A stretch of 64,000 nucleotides of DNA, taken from the NCBI RefSeq assembly GCF_051652165.1, contig NZ_JBOFTR010000002.1:124001-188000 (forward strand), read 5' to 3'. This document shows positions 1 through 7,596 of the stretch, piece after piece. The translations under genes and the position numbers were made by a program. Numbering within the stretch: the stretch's first letter is position 1; each line of letters begins with the position of its first letter. The DNA is from Plesiomonas sp051652165 (GTDB taxonomy: Bacteria > Pseudomonadota > Gammaproteobacteria > Enterobacterales > CAMTGL01). The notes beneath the pieces are model-generated. The model was not told the origin of the DNA. It searched no databases and was given only the letters and a program-made list of their open reading frames with translations.

Positions 1-2
1 TT

Positions 3-1037
3 ATTGGTTCATCTGTTATTCGGCATATTATTCAAAATACGCAAGATAGTGTGATTAATGTCGATAAGCTAACGTATGCCGGTAATCTTGAGTCATTAGA
101 GTGTATTGCAGAAAACCCTCGTTATACGTTTGAGCAAGTTGATATTTGTGATCGTGCAGCTCTTGATCGTATTTTTGCGAAATATCAGCCTGATGCTGTG
201 ATGCATTTAGCCGCAGAGAGCCATGTTGATCGCTCAATTACTGGCCCTGCAGCATTTATTGAAACCAATATTATTGGTACTTATACACTTTTAGAAGCCG
301 CTCGCCAGTATTGGAATACATTAGCAAATAAGTCAGCATTTCGTTTTCACCATATCTCAACGGATGAAGTTTACGGTGATTTACCACATCCAGATGAAGT
401 ATCGGGTGTATTACCATTATTTACCGAACAGACTGCATATGCACCGAGTAGCCCATATTCTGCATCAAAGGCTTCTAGTGATCACCTTGTTCGAGCTTGG
501 TTGCGTACTTATGGTTTTCCAACACTGATTACAAACTGTTCTAATAATTATGGGCCATATCATTTCCCTGAAAAATTAATTCCTTTAGTGATTTTAAATG
601 CGCTGGAAAATAAGCCTTTACCTATTTATGGGAAAGGCGATCAAATTCGCGATTGGCTCTATGTGGATGATCATGCCCGTGCTTTATACAAAGTGGTTAC
701 TGAAGGAAAGGTAGGTGAAACCTATAACATTGGTGGTCACAATGAAAAACAAAATCTAGATGTTGTATATACCATTTGTGATTTGCTTGATGAAATAGTT
801 CCAAAAGCAAACTCTTACCGTGAGCAAATTACATATGTTACTGATCGCCCAGGCCATGATCGGCGTTATGCCATTGACGCAAGTAAAATGAGTGCAGAGT
901 TAAACTGGCAACCACAAGAGACGTTTGAGTCTGGTATTCGTAAAACAGTGCAGTGGTATTTAGAGAACACAGTGTGGGTAAATAATGTGCGCAGTGGCGC
1001 TTATCAACATTGGATTACGCAACAATACGGAGAGTAA
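3..1037 (+). CDS. rmlB: dTDP-glucose 4,6-dehydratase, 5'-truncated by window edge
   Basis: Second step of dTDP-L-rhamnose synthesis: oxidises and dehydrates dTDP-glucose to the 4-keto-6-deoxy sugar, using NAD. The frame is open from base 3, so only about 11 N-terminal residues are missing; the visible part begins within the Rossmann GxxGxxG loop (IGSSV). The extended-SDR active site is intact: TDEVYGD, and YSASK at 456-470 with the catalytic Tyr and Lys. About 344 residues are visible against about 355-360 in the family. It is the first visible gene of the rmlBDAC block, 6 bases before rmlD. The family assignment is certain; the start and promoter lie outside the window. Confidence 0.96.
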   Translation: MGSSVIRHIIQNTQDSVINVDKLTYAGNLESLECIAENPRYTFEQVDICDRAALDRIFAKYQPDAVMHLAAESHVDRSITGPAAFIETNIIGTYTLLEAARQYWNTLANKSAFRFHHISTDEVYGDLPHPDEVSGVLPLFTEQTAYAPSSPYSASKASSDHLVRAWLRTYGFPTLITNCSNNYGPYHFPEKLIPLVILNALENKPLPIYGKGDQIRDWLYVDDHARALYKVVTEGKVGETYNIGGHNEKQNLDVVYTICDLLDEIVPKANSYREQITYVTDRPGHDRRYAIDASKMSAELNWQPQETFESGIRKTVQWYLENTVWVNNVRSGAYQHWITQQYGE

Positions 1038-1043
1038 CTTGAC

Positions 1044-1934
1044 ATGCGGATCTTATTATTAGGTAAAAATGGTCAAGTTGGCTGGGAGTTACAGCGTGCT
1101 CTGGCCCCGCTGGGTGAGGTTGTTGCAGTTGATTTTGATTCTACAGACTATTGTGGTGATTTTAGCCAGCCAGAAGGGATTATAGAAACAGTACGCTGTG
1201 TAAAACCGGATGTTATTGTCAATGCCTCGGCACATACTGCAGTTGATAAAGCAGAAAGTGAAGTTGATTTTGCACGGTTACTGAATGCAACAACCGTTGC
1301 TGCATTGGCAAAAGAGGCGGCTACGCTTGGGGCTTGGTTAATTCACTACTCAACGGATTATGTCTTTGACGGTGCTGGTGATACCCCTTGGCGCGAAACA
1401 GATGTGCCTGCACCACTGAATGTTTATGGTCAAACAAAACTTGAAGGTGAGCAAGCAATACAAGCAACATGCGATAAGTATCTGATTTTTAGAACCAGTT
1501 GGGTCTATGCTGCGCGTGGGAATAATTTTGCTAAAACCATGCTACGTTTTGGTAAAGAGCGTACCACAATGTCAGTGATTAATGATCAATTCGGTGCACC
1601 AACCAGTGCTGAGTTACTGGCTGACTGTACGGCTCATGCTATTCGTACTGCGTTGATTCAGCCTAGTGTTGCAGGGTTATATCACTTGATTGCATCAGGC
1701 ACTACCACGTGGTTTGACTATGCCCAGTTAGTGTTTGCACAAGCGCGTAAACAAGGTGTTGAGTTAGCCGTGACACAGTTAAATGCTGTGCCTACCAATG
1801 AGTTTCCAACCCCAGCCAAGCGTCCGCATAACTCCCGTTTAAATACCACTCACTTCCAACAGACCTTCGGATTAAAACTACCGCAGTGGCAGGAAGGGGT
1901 AAAGCGTATGTTAATTGAGATTTTAGGTAAATAA
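1044..1934 (+). CDS. rmlD: dTDP-4-dehydrorhamnose reductase
   Basis: Last step of dTDP-L-rhamnose synthesis: NAD(P)H reduction of dTDP-4-keto-L-rhamnose. The 296-residue protein has the N-terminal nucleotide-binding loop LLGKNGQVGWEL, the STDYVFDG segment, the YGQTKLEGE Tyr-x3-Lys pair, and the RTSWVYAARGNNF block typical of RmlD. Its length is normal. The start follows a GGAGAG ribosome-binding site just after the rmlB stop. It sits between rmlB and rmlA, so all four rhamnose genes are cotranscribed. Confidence 0.97.
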   Translation: MRILLLGKNGQVGWELQRALAPLGEVVAVDFDSTDYCGDFSQPEGIIETVRCVKPDVIVNASAHTAVDKAESEVDFARLLNATTVAALAKEAATLGAWLIHYSTDYVFDGAGDTPWRETDVPAPLNVYGQTKLEGEQAIQATCDKYLIFRTSWVYAARGNNFAKTMLRFGKERTTMSVINDQFGAPTSAELLADCTAHAIRTALIQPSVAGLYHLIASGTTTWFDYAQLVFAQARKQGVELAVTQLNAVPTNEFPTPAKRPHNSRLNTTHFQQTFGLKLPQWQEGVKRMLIEILGK

Positions 1935-1939
1935 TCATT

Positions 1940-2821
1940 ATGAACAACCGTAAAGGTATTATTCTTGCCGGTGGATCTGGCACGCGGCTATACCCTGTAA
2001 CAATGGCAGTCAGTAAACAACTGCTGCCGATTTACGATAAACCAATGATCTATTATCCACTAAGTACCTTAATGCTGGCGGGGATCCGCGATATTCTGAT
2101 TATCAGCACCCCGCAAGACACCCCACGCTTTGAACAACTGTTAGGAGATGGCAGCCAATGGGGATTAAACCTGCAATATAAAGTGCAGCCAAGCCCAGAT
2201 GGGTTGGCACAAGCCTTTATTCTTGGTGAAGCGTTTATTGGTAATGACCCTTGTGCATTAGTTCTGGGTGATAATATTTTTTATGGCCACAGTTTACAAA
2301 AGCAGTTGGCCGAAGCGAATCAACAAACCCATGGTGCAACAGTATTTGCTTACCATGTGCACGACCCTGAGCGTTATGGTGTTGTTGAATTTGATAAAAC
2401 AGGAACTGCCATTTCATTGGAAGAGAAACCACGTGAACCGAAAAGTAATTATGCGGTAACGGGCCTCTATTTTTATGATAACCGTGTTGTTGAGCTGGCT
2501 AAGAACTTAAAACCTTCAGCCCGTGGTGAGCTTGAAATTACTGATATTAACCGTTTGTATATGCAACAAGGTGATTTATCAGTAGCCATGATGGGGCGCG
2601 GTTATGCCTGGCTTGATACCGGTACACATGAGAGTTTAATTGAAGCAAGCAATTTTATTCAAACTATTGAAACACGCCAAGGGTTGAAAGTGGCTTGCCC
2701 AGAAGAGATTGCATACCGCATGAAATTTATCGATGCCGAGCAAGTTAAAAAACTGGCGCTACCATTGGCTAAAAATGCTTATGGGCAATATTTATTAAAT
2801 ATGATTAAAGGCCAAGAGTAA
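1940..2821 (+). CDS. rmlA: glucose-1-phosphate thymidylyltransferase
   Basis: First and feedback-controlled step of the pathway: dTTP plus glucose-1-phosphate gives dTDP-glucose and pyrophosphate. The nucleotidyltransferase signature GIILAGGSGTRLYPVT is at residues 6-21, followed by KPMIYYPLSTLMLAGI, the metal-binding GDNIFYG, the EEKP motif, and RGELEITDIN. 293 residues is the standard length. The start is 5 bases after the rmlD stop, so it is cotranscribed and probably translationally coupled. Confidence 0.97.
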   Translation: MNNRKGIILAGGSGTRLYPVTMAVSKQLLPIYDKPMIYYPLSTLMLAGIRDILIISTPQDTPRFEQLLGDGSQWGLNLQYKVQPSPDGLAQAFILGEAFIGNDPCALVLGDNIFYGHSLQKQLAEANQQTHGATVFAYHVHDPERYGVVEFDKTGTAISLEEKPREPKSNYAVTGLYFYDNRVVELAKNLKPSARGELEITDINRLYMQQGDLSVAMMGRGYAWLDTGTHESLIEASNFIQTIETRQGLKVACPEEIAYRMKFIDAEQVKKLALPLAKNAYGQYLLNMIKGQE

Positions 2822-2823
2822 CC

Positions 2824-3372
2824 ATGAATATTATTAAAACAGACATTCCTGATGTGTTAATTATTGAGCCTAAAGTTTTTGGTGATGAGCGTGGTTTCTT
2901 TTTTGAAAGTTTTAATCAAAAACAGTTTGAAGAGGCGGTAGGTTATCCGGTTACGTTTGTACAGGATAATCATTCTAAATCTTCGAAAGGGGTATTGCGC
3001 GGCTTGCACTATCAGTTGCCTCCTCATGCCCAGGGTAAGCTGGTGCGTTGCGTGGCAGGTGAAGTGTTCGATGTAGCAGTGGATATCCGCAAAAGTTCAC
3101 CGACTTTTGGTAAGTGGGTCGGAGCTCATCTATCTGGTGATAACAAGCGGCAGTTATGGATCCCGGAAGGATTTGCTCATGGTTTTTTGACGTTGAGTGA
3201 TACTGCCGAATTTTTGTATAAAACAACGAATTATTATGCACCTACTCATGAGCGTTGCATCGTATGGAATGACATCACAATTGATATTGATTGGACTTCA
3301 GAGCTACTACCGCAACTCTCTCTTAAAGATCAAAGCGGAATAGAATTTAAAAATGCGGAGATGTTTGATTAA
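2824..3372 (+). CDS. rmlC: dTDP-4-dehydrorhamnose 3,5-epimerase
   Basis: Cupin-fold epimerase that inverts C3 and C5 of dTDP-4-keto-6-deoxyglucose before the RmlD reduction. The 182-residue protein carries the family motifs FFESFNQKQF, FVQDNHSKSSKGVLRGLHYQ (containing the catalytic His) and WIPEGFAHGF. Two bases separate it from rmlA. Its stop codon shares one base with the wzm start (TAATG), which couples sugar synthesis to the export genes. Base composition becomes AT-richer from here on. Confidence 0.97.
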   Translation: MNIIKTDIPDVLIIEPKVFGDERGFFFESFNQKQFEEAVGYPVTFVQDNHSKSSKGVLRGLHYQLPPHAQGKLVRCVAGEVFDVAVDIRKSSPTFGKWVGAHLSGDNKRQLWIPEGFAHGFLTLSDTAEFLYKTTNYYAPTHERCIVWNDITIDIDWTSELLPQLSLKDQSGIEFKNAEMFD

Positions 3373-4190
3373 TGAAGCATTTTTCTTCCTCACCCAAAGC
3401 AATGCTTACTGTATTATGGTGTAACAAGGCTCTAATAATAGCATTTGTAAAACGCGACATTTTAGGACGCTATAGAGGTTCTATACTCGGCATGTTGTGG
3501 TCTTTTTTTAATCCACTTTTTATGCTGGCAGTGTATACCTTTGTGTTCAGTGAGGTATTTAATGCTCGATGGGGTGTGGGAACTGGCTCCAAAGCAGAGT
3601 TTGCACTAATCCTATTCGCTGGCATGTTAATGTTCAATCTTTTTTCAGAAACAATTAATCAGGCGCCAAATATAATATTGTCCAATACAAATTATGTAAA
3701 AAAAGTTGTTTTCCCTTTGGAAATATTACCAGTTGTTAATTTACTATCGAGTTTATTTCATACTAGCATTAGTTTGATTGTATGGATTTTGGCATATAGT
3801 ATCTTGATTGGTATTCCTCACGCATCATCTTTGTTTATACCATTTATAATAATTCCCTATATGTTCTTCATTTTGGGGTTGAGTTGGATTATTTCATCAT
3901 TAGGCGTTTATCTACGAGATGTATCACAGATCATTGGGGTGCTAACTACTGTATTGATGTTCATGAGTGGTGTTTTCTATCCGATCTCATCATTACCAGA
4001 ACATTATAGGTCTATTCTATATTTAAATCCTCTTGTGCCATTTATAGAGCAAGCAAGGGATGTATTGTATTTTGGTAAGTCACCTGACTTACTGATGAAT
4101 GGAGTTATTTTCATCATATCACTACTTATTGCATGGGTAGGATTTGCTTGGTTCCAGAATACACGTAAAGGTTTTTCTGATGTCATCTGA
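3372..4190 (+). CDS. wzm: O-antigen/polysaccharide ABC transporter permease
   Basis: Membrane half of the ABC exporter that moves undecaprenyl-linked polysaccharide across the inner membrane. The 272-residue protein has an N-terminal cytoplasmic helix (VKRDILGRYRGSILGMLWSFFNPLF), which is the ABC-2/TagG-family signature, and about six hydrophobic segments, ending in an amphipathic FAWFQNTRKGFSDVI tail. It overlaps wzt by 11 bases and rmlC by one. An ABC exporter here, with no Wzx flippase or Wzy polymerase visible, points to Wzm/Wzt-dependent assembly. Confidence 0.93.
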   Translation: MKHFSSSPKAMLTVLWCNKALIIAFVKRDILGRYRGSILGMLWSFFNPLFMLAVYTFVFSEVFNARWGVGTGSKAEFALILFAGMLMFNLFSETINQAPNIILSNTNYVKKVVFPLEILPVVNLLSSLFHTSISLIVWILAYSILIGIPHASSLFIPFIIIPYMFFILGLSWIISSLGVYLRDVSQIIGVLTTVLMFMSGVFYPISSLPEHYRSILYLNPLVPFIEQARDVLYFGKSPDLLMNGVIFIISLLIAWVGFAWFQNTRKGFSDVI

Positions 4191-5517
4191 TCTTGCTATA
4201 AAAATTGAGAATGTTTCGAAGTGCTATCATATATATGAAAAACCTCGAGACAGATTAAAGCAATTTATATTTCCCCGTATTCAAAAAATATTTCGCCTCA
4301 CACAAAGAAAATATTTTAGAGAGTATTGGGCTGTTAAAGATATTACTTTTGAAGTAAAAAGTGGGGAAACGGTTGGTATTATTGGGCGCAATGGTAGTGG
4401 AAAGTCTACATTATTACAGATGATTTGCGGCACTTTAAATCAAACTACTGGTGAAATACATACACACGGAAGAATTGCGGCACTACTTGAGTTAGGCTCA
4501 GGGTTTAATCCTGAATTTACTGGTAGAGAAAATGTCTATTTGAATGCCGCTATCCTCGGTTTAAGCCGTGAAGAGATCGATGAGCGATTTCAAGATATAT
4601 TAGAGTTTGCCGATATAGGAGAGTTTATAGATCAGCCAGTAAAAACCTACTCGAGTGGAATGATGGTGAGATTGGCCTTTGCTGTCCAGGCTCAATCTAG
4701 CCCTGACATCCTTATCGTCGACGAGGCTCTTGCTGTGGGAGATGCAAAGTTCCAAGCAAAATGTTTCGATAGGCTAAAACAGCTAAAAGAGAATGGAACT
4801 AGTATCCTGCTGGTTACTCATTCAAGCGAACAGATTGTTACGCACTGTTCTCATGCCGTGTTGATTGATAAAGGGAATATGATAGAACAAGGCCATCCAA
4901 ACACTGTAGTAAATAGATATATGGATTTGCTCTTTGGAAAAGAGGAAATAGTTAATAATGATACATCGCAATTAGAAAGTAATAAGTTAGAACTGCTCAA
5001 AAATCATATGCAAGTAAATTGCGCAGCAGATGTATATGCAACACGCGCAGGTTACAACCCGTATGAGTATCGATGGGGTGATGGTGCTGCAAAAATTTTA
5101 GACTTCAATCTATCAGCTGATGATGTCATTTATCCTTCTGCTATTAGTCCTGGCCAAAAAGTTTCTTTAACTCTAGCGGTTAAATTTATAAAAACAGTAG
5201 TTTGCCCTATCTTGGGGATAACGATAAAAACTAAAGAAGGGGTTACTGTTTATGGAGTTAATAGTGAAAGCCTTGATTTTAATGAGTTTAGACAGTATGG
5301 ACGACCAGGAGAAGTAGCAATTGTAAATGCTAAATTTGAGTGCAAATTGTCTTCCGGTGATTATTTTATTTCCGTCGGTATAGCAACAAAAAATGGAGAG
5401 GAAATCGTACCGCATGATCGGCGCTATGATTCTATACATCTGCAGGTAAAACCAGACAACACCTTCTTTGGATTAGTCGATTTGGGTCTACAATTTAGCG
5501 TTGAGGGGGGGGAATGA
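4180..5517 (+). CDS. wzt: O-antigen ABC transporter ATPase with C-terminal glycan-binding-type domain
   Basis: ATPase of the Wzm/Wzt exporter. The start chosen is ATG 4180 (MSSDLAIKIENVSKCYHIYEKP), 10 bases after an AAAGG site and overlapping the end of wzm. The nucleotide-binding domain (about residues 1-250) has Walker A GRNGSGKST, a YSSGMMVRLAFA signature, Walker B ILIVDEAL and a THSSEQ switch His. Residues about 290-445 form a beta-rich domain of the Wzt-C type. In the E. coli O8/O9a systems this domain recognises the modified non-reducing end of the chain. Its presence fits the WbdD-like cap enzyme in the next gene, which overlaps by ATGA. Confidence 0.94.
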   Translation: MSSDLAIKIENVSKCYHIYEKPRDRLKQFIFPRIQKIFRLTQRKYFREYWAVKDITFEVKSGETVGIIGRNGSGKSTLLQMICGTLNQTTGEIHTHGRIAALLELGSGFNPEFTGRENVYLNAAILGLSREEIDERFQDILEFADIGEFIDQPVKTYSSGMMVRLAFAVQAQSSPDILIVDEALAVGDAKFQAKCFDRLKQLKENGTSILLVTHSSEQIVTHCSHAVLIDKGNMIEQGHPNTVVNRYMDLLFGKEEIVNNDTSQLESNKLELLKNHMQVNCAADVYATRAGYNPYEYRWGDGAAKILDFNLSADDVIYPSAISPGQKVSLTLAVKFIKTVVCPILGITIKTKEGVTVYGVNSESLDFNEFRQYGRPGEVAIVNAKFECKLSSGDYFISVGIATKNGEEIVPHDRRYDSIHLQVKPDNTFFGLVDLGLQFSVEGGE

Positions 5518-7577
5518 GAGTTAATAAATTTTTAGTTGGGTATACAGCTGATGAAAAAAACGGGGTTTGGTGTAAATCTGATTATACGAGTATAGCTTAT
5601 AATGATGGAGATGATGTTGAAAATAGAATTATAGAGATTTTGAAAAATTGCAATAATATCGATGTTTACTCTAGTGAACTTAAAGAGCATTGCACAAACT
5701 GGCCTCAAACTTATCATTTTTCACCAGAGAGATCTAATATCTTAAGACCCTTCGGTGAGGAATTTTATGGTAAGGATGTATTAGAAATTGGTGGTGGTTG
5801 TGGCGCTATATCAAGGTACCTTGGTGAATGTGGAGCGAACTTACTAACGCTAGAAGGTTCAATAAGACGAGCCTCAATTGCAAGAGAGCGAACAAGAGAT
5901 CTTGACAATGTCACAATAGTAGCTGACTCCTTTGAAGGCTTTAATGTAGAGAAAAAATTTGATTTTGTAACATTGATCGGTGTATTAGAGTACGCTAACG
6001 TTTTCAGCAGCGATGAGAATCCAATTAAATATATGTTGGATAAAGCTAAGTCATTTTTGAGGCCGAATGGAAAGCTAATCATCGCGATTGAAAATAGGCT
6101 TGGGCTTAAATATTTTGCTGGTGCGGGGGAAGATCATATTGGAACACCCATGTATGGTATTGATGGTAGATATAAGTCTACTGAAGCAATTACCTTTGGT
6201 AAGATTGAATTAACGAATCACCTTTCTGCTTCTGGATTTGAAAGCATTGAGTTCCTTGCACCTTTTCCTGATTACAAGTTCCCGAGCTTTATTTTAACTG
6301 AACGGGCTATTAAGTTAAGCAGATTTGATAGCAAAATTTTCCCCATATTAAGCTCTCGAAGAGATCCTCTTCTGCCAAGAATTACTAATTTCAATATAGA
6401 GAGAGCTTGGGAATATATTGATACAAATGGATTAACATTAGACCTTTCTAACTCTTTTCTTTGTATAGGGCGATTAGAATCAGCCGATGATGATAATGGG
6501 TCACCTATTGCGTATAGTTATTCAACAAATAGAGAAAAGAAATTTTGCAAAGAGAGACGGTTTTTCTGTAATGAAAATGAAGAAATATTCACTGTAGTAA
6601 AATTCCCGTTTTATGATGAGAAATATAAAGATCATCGTAGTGTGGTTGACTTAATAACTGTTGAAGATACAGAGTATAAGAGCGGAGAGTTACTGATTCT
6701 CGAATTTATAAAGATTGTTACGGATAGTGATTTTTGTAAAGAGAAGTTGGTTTCATTTTTTGAAAGATATATTAAAATTATTGGATTGGAGAGTGGAATT
6801 CCTTATAGTCAGATGAGTATCAACACCTTGCTGCCAGGTAATTTGTTAGATGCAATCCCACAAAATATCGTGGTCATTGGAAATGAGGAATACTCTATCA
6901 TTGATAGAGAGTGGGTTTATAAAGCGGAGTTAGAGCTTGGCTATCTCATTTTTCGTTCACTCATATCTATTATTAATCTTATAACTAAGATAGGTAAACC
7001 TGAAGGAGCTAGTTTACGCACTATTCGAGATTTTGTGTTCTATTCTTTTAGCGTTATTGGTTTATCTCTTGATGAAGAAAAATATAATTCATATGTGTTG
7101 AGAGAAAAGAAACTACGTCAATCCGTTACTGGATGTGATAAATTTAATTTATCAGATGAGATTCAGCTAGTATTCAAAAACGCTAACGATATCGTTTTTG
7201 AAAATAGTGTGTATGAGCATCATAATCTTTTTGAAATCATCGATAAATCCAGATTGGAAACTGATAATTTAAAAGTTCAGGTAGAGAGCCTTAAATCATC
7301 GCATGATGAAATCATCGATAAATCCAGGTTGGAAACTGATAATTTAAAAGTTCAGGTAGAGAGCCTTAAATCATCGCATGATGAAATTATAGATAAATAT
7401 AGATTAGAAAATGATGATTTAAAATCCCAGGTAGAGAACCTTAAGTTATCGAACTATGCAATTAATAAAGAACGTGAACTTTATTTGGCAAGTATTGAAA
7501 GAATTACAGGTTCTCTTTCCTGGAAAATTACTATGCCTCTTAGAAAAATAAAATCATTTATCTCTAGTCAATCATAG
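5514..7577 (+). CDS. WbdD-like methyltransferase/kinase-like protein with repeated coiled coil
   Basis: Predicted chain-terminating enzyme of the ABC-exported polysaccharide. Residues about 80-200 hold a class I SAM methyltransferase (VLEIGGGCGAISRYLG, then LTLEGS and LIGVLEYAN). Residues about 350-560 look kinase-like, with GNLLDAIPQNIVV followed by YSIIDREW, resembling a catalytic loop and metal-binding Asp. Residues 574-648 are three 25-residue coiled-coil units. The tail, GSLSWKITMPLRKI, recurs at the ends of O-antigen enzymes. The domain order and 687-residue length match WbdD of E. coli O9a (about 708), whose coiled coil acts as a chain-length ruler. The methyltransferase is clear; kinase activity and the ruler role are inferred. 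The start ATGA overlaps wzt. Confidence 0.8.
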   Translation: MRVNKFLVGYTADEKNGVWCKSDYTSIAYNDGDDVENRIIEILKNCNNIDVYSSELKEHCTNWPQTYHFSPERSNILRPFGEEFYGKDVLEIGGGCGAISRYLGECGANLLTLEGSIRRASIARERTRDLDNVTIVADSFEGFNVEKKFDFVTLIGVLEYANVFSSDENPIKYMLDKAKSFLRPNGKLIIAIENRLGLKYFAGAGEDHIGTPMYGIDGRYKSTEAITFGKIELTNHLSASGFESIEFLAPFPDYKFPSFILTERAIKLSRFDSKIFPILSSRRDPLLPRITNFNIERAWEYIDTNGLTLDLSNSFLCIGRLESADDDNGSPIAYSYSTNREKKFCKERRFFCNENEEIFTVVKFPFYDEKYKDHRSVVDLITVEDTEYKSGELLILEFIKIVTDSDFCKEKLVSFFERYIKIIGLESGIPYSQMSINTLLPGNLLDAIPQNIVVIGNEEYSIIDREWVYKAELELGYLIFRSLISIINLITKIGKPEGASLRTIRDFVFYSFSVIGLSLDEEKYNSYVLREKKLRQSVTGCDKFNLSDEIQLVFKNANDIVFENSVYEHHNLFEIIDKSRLETDNLKVQVESLKSSHDEIIDKSRLETDNLKVQVESLKSSHDEIIDKYRLENDDLKSQVENLKLSNYAINKERELYLASIERITGSLSWKITMPLRKIKSFISSQS
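7233..7457 (+). repeat. three tandem 75-bp units encoding coiled-coil repeats
   Basis: The units are 7233-7307, 7308-7382 and 7383-7457. Units 1 and 2 differ at one base that I can see (AGA versus AGG); unit 3 is diverged. Each unit encodes 25 residues beginning E-I-I-D-K and ending with S-L-K-S-S-H-D or a variant. Because 75 is a multiple of 3, gain or loss of a unit keeps the frame and changes coiled-coil length by about 25 residues. Confidence 0.97.
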
Positions 7578-7596
7578 TATTTGAGACAATAATTAA

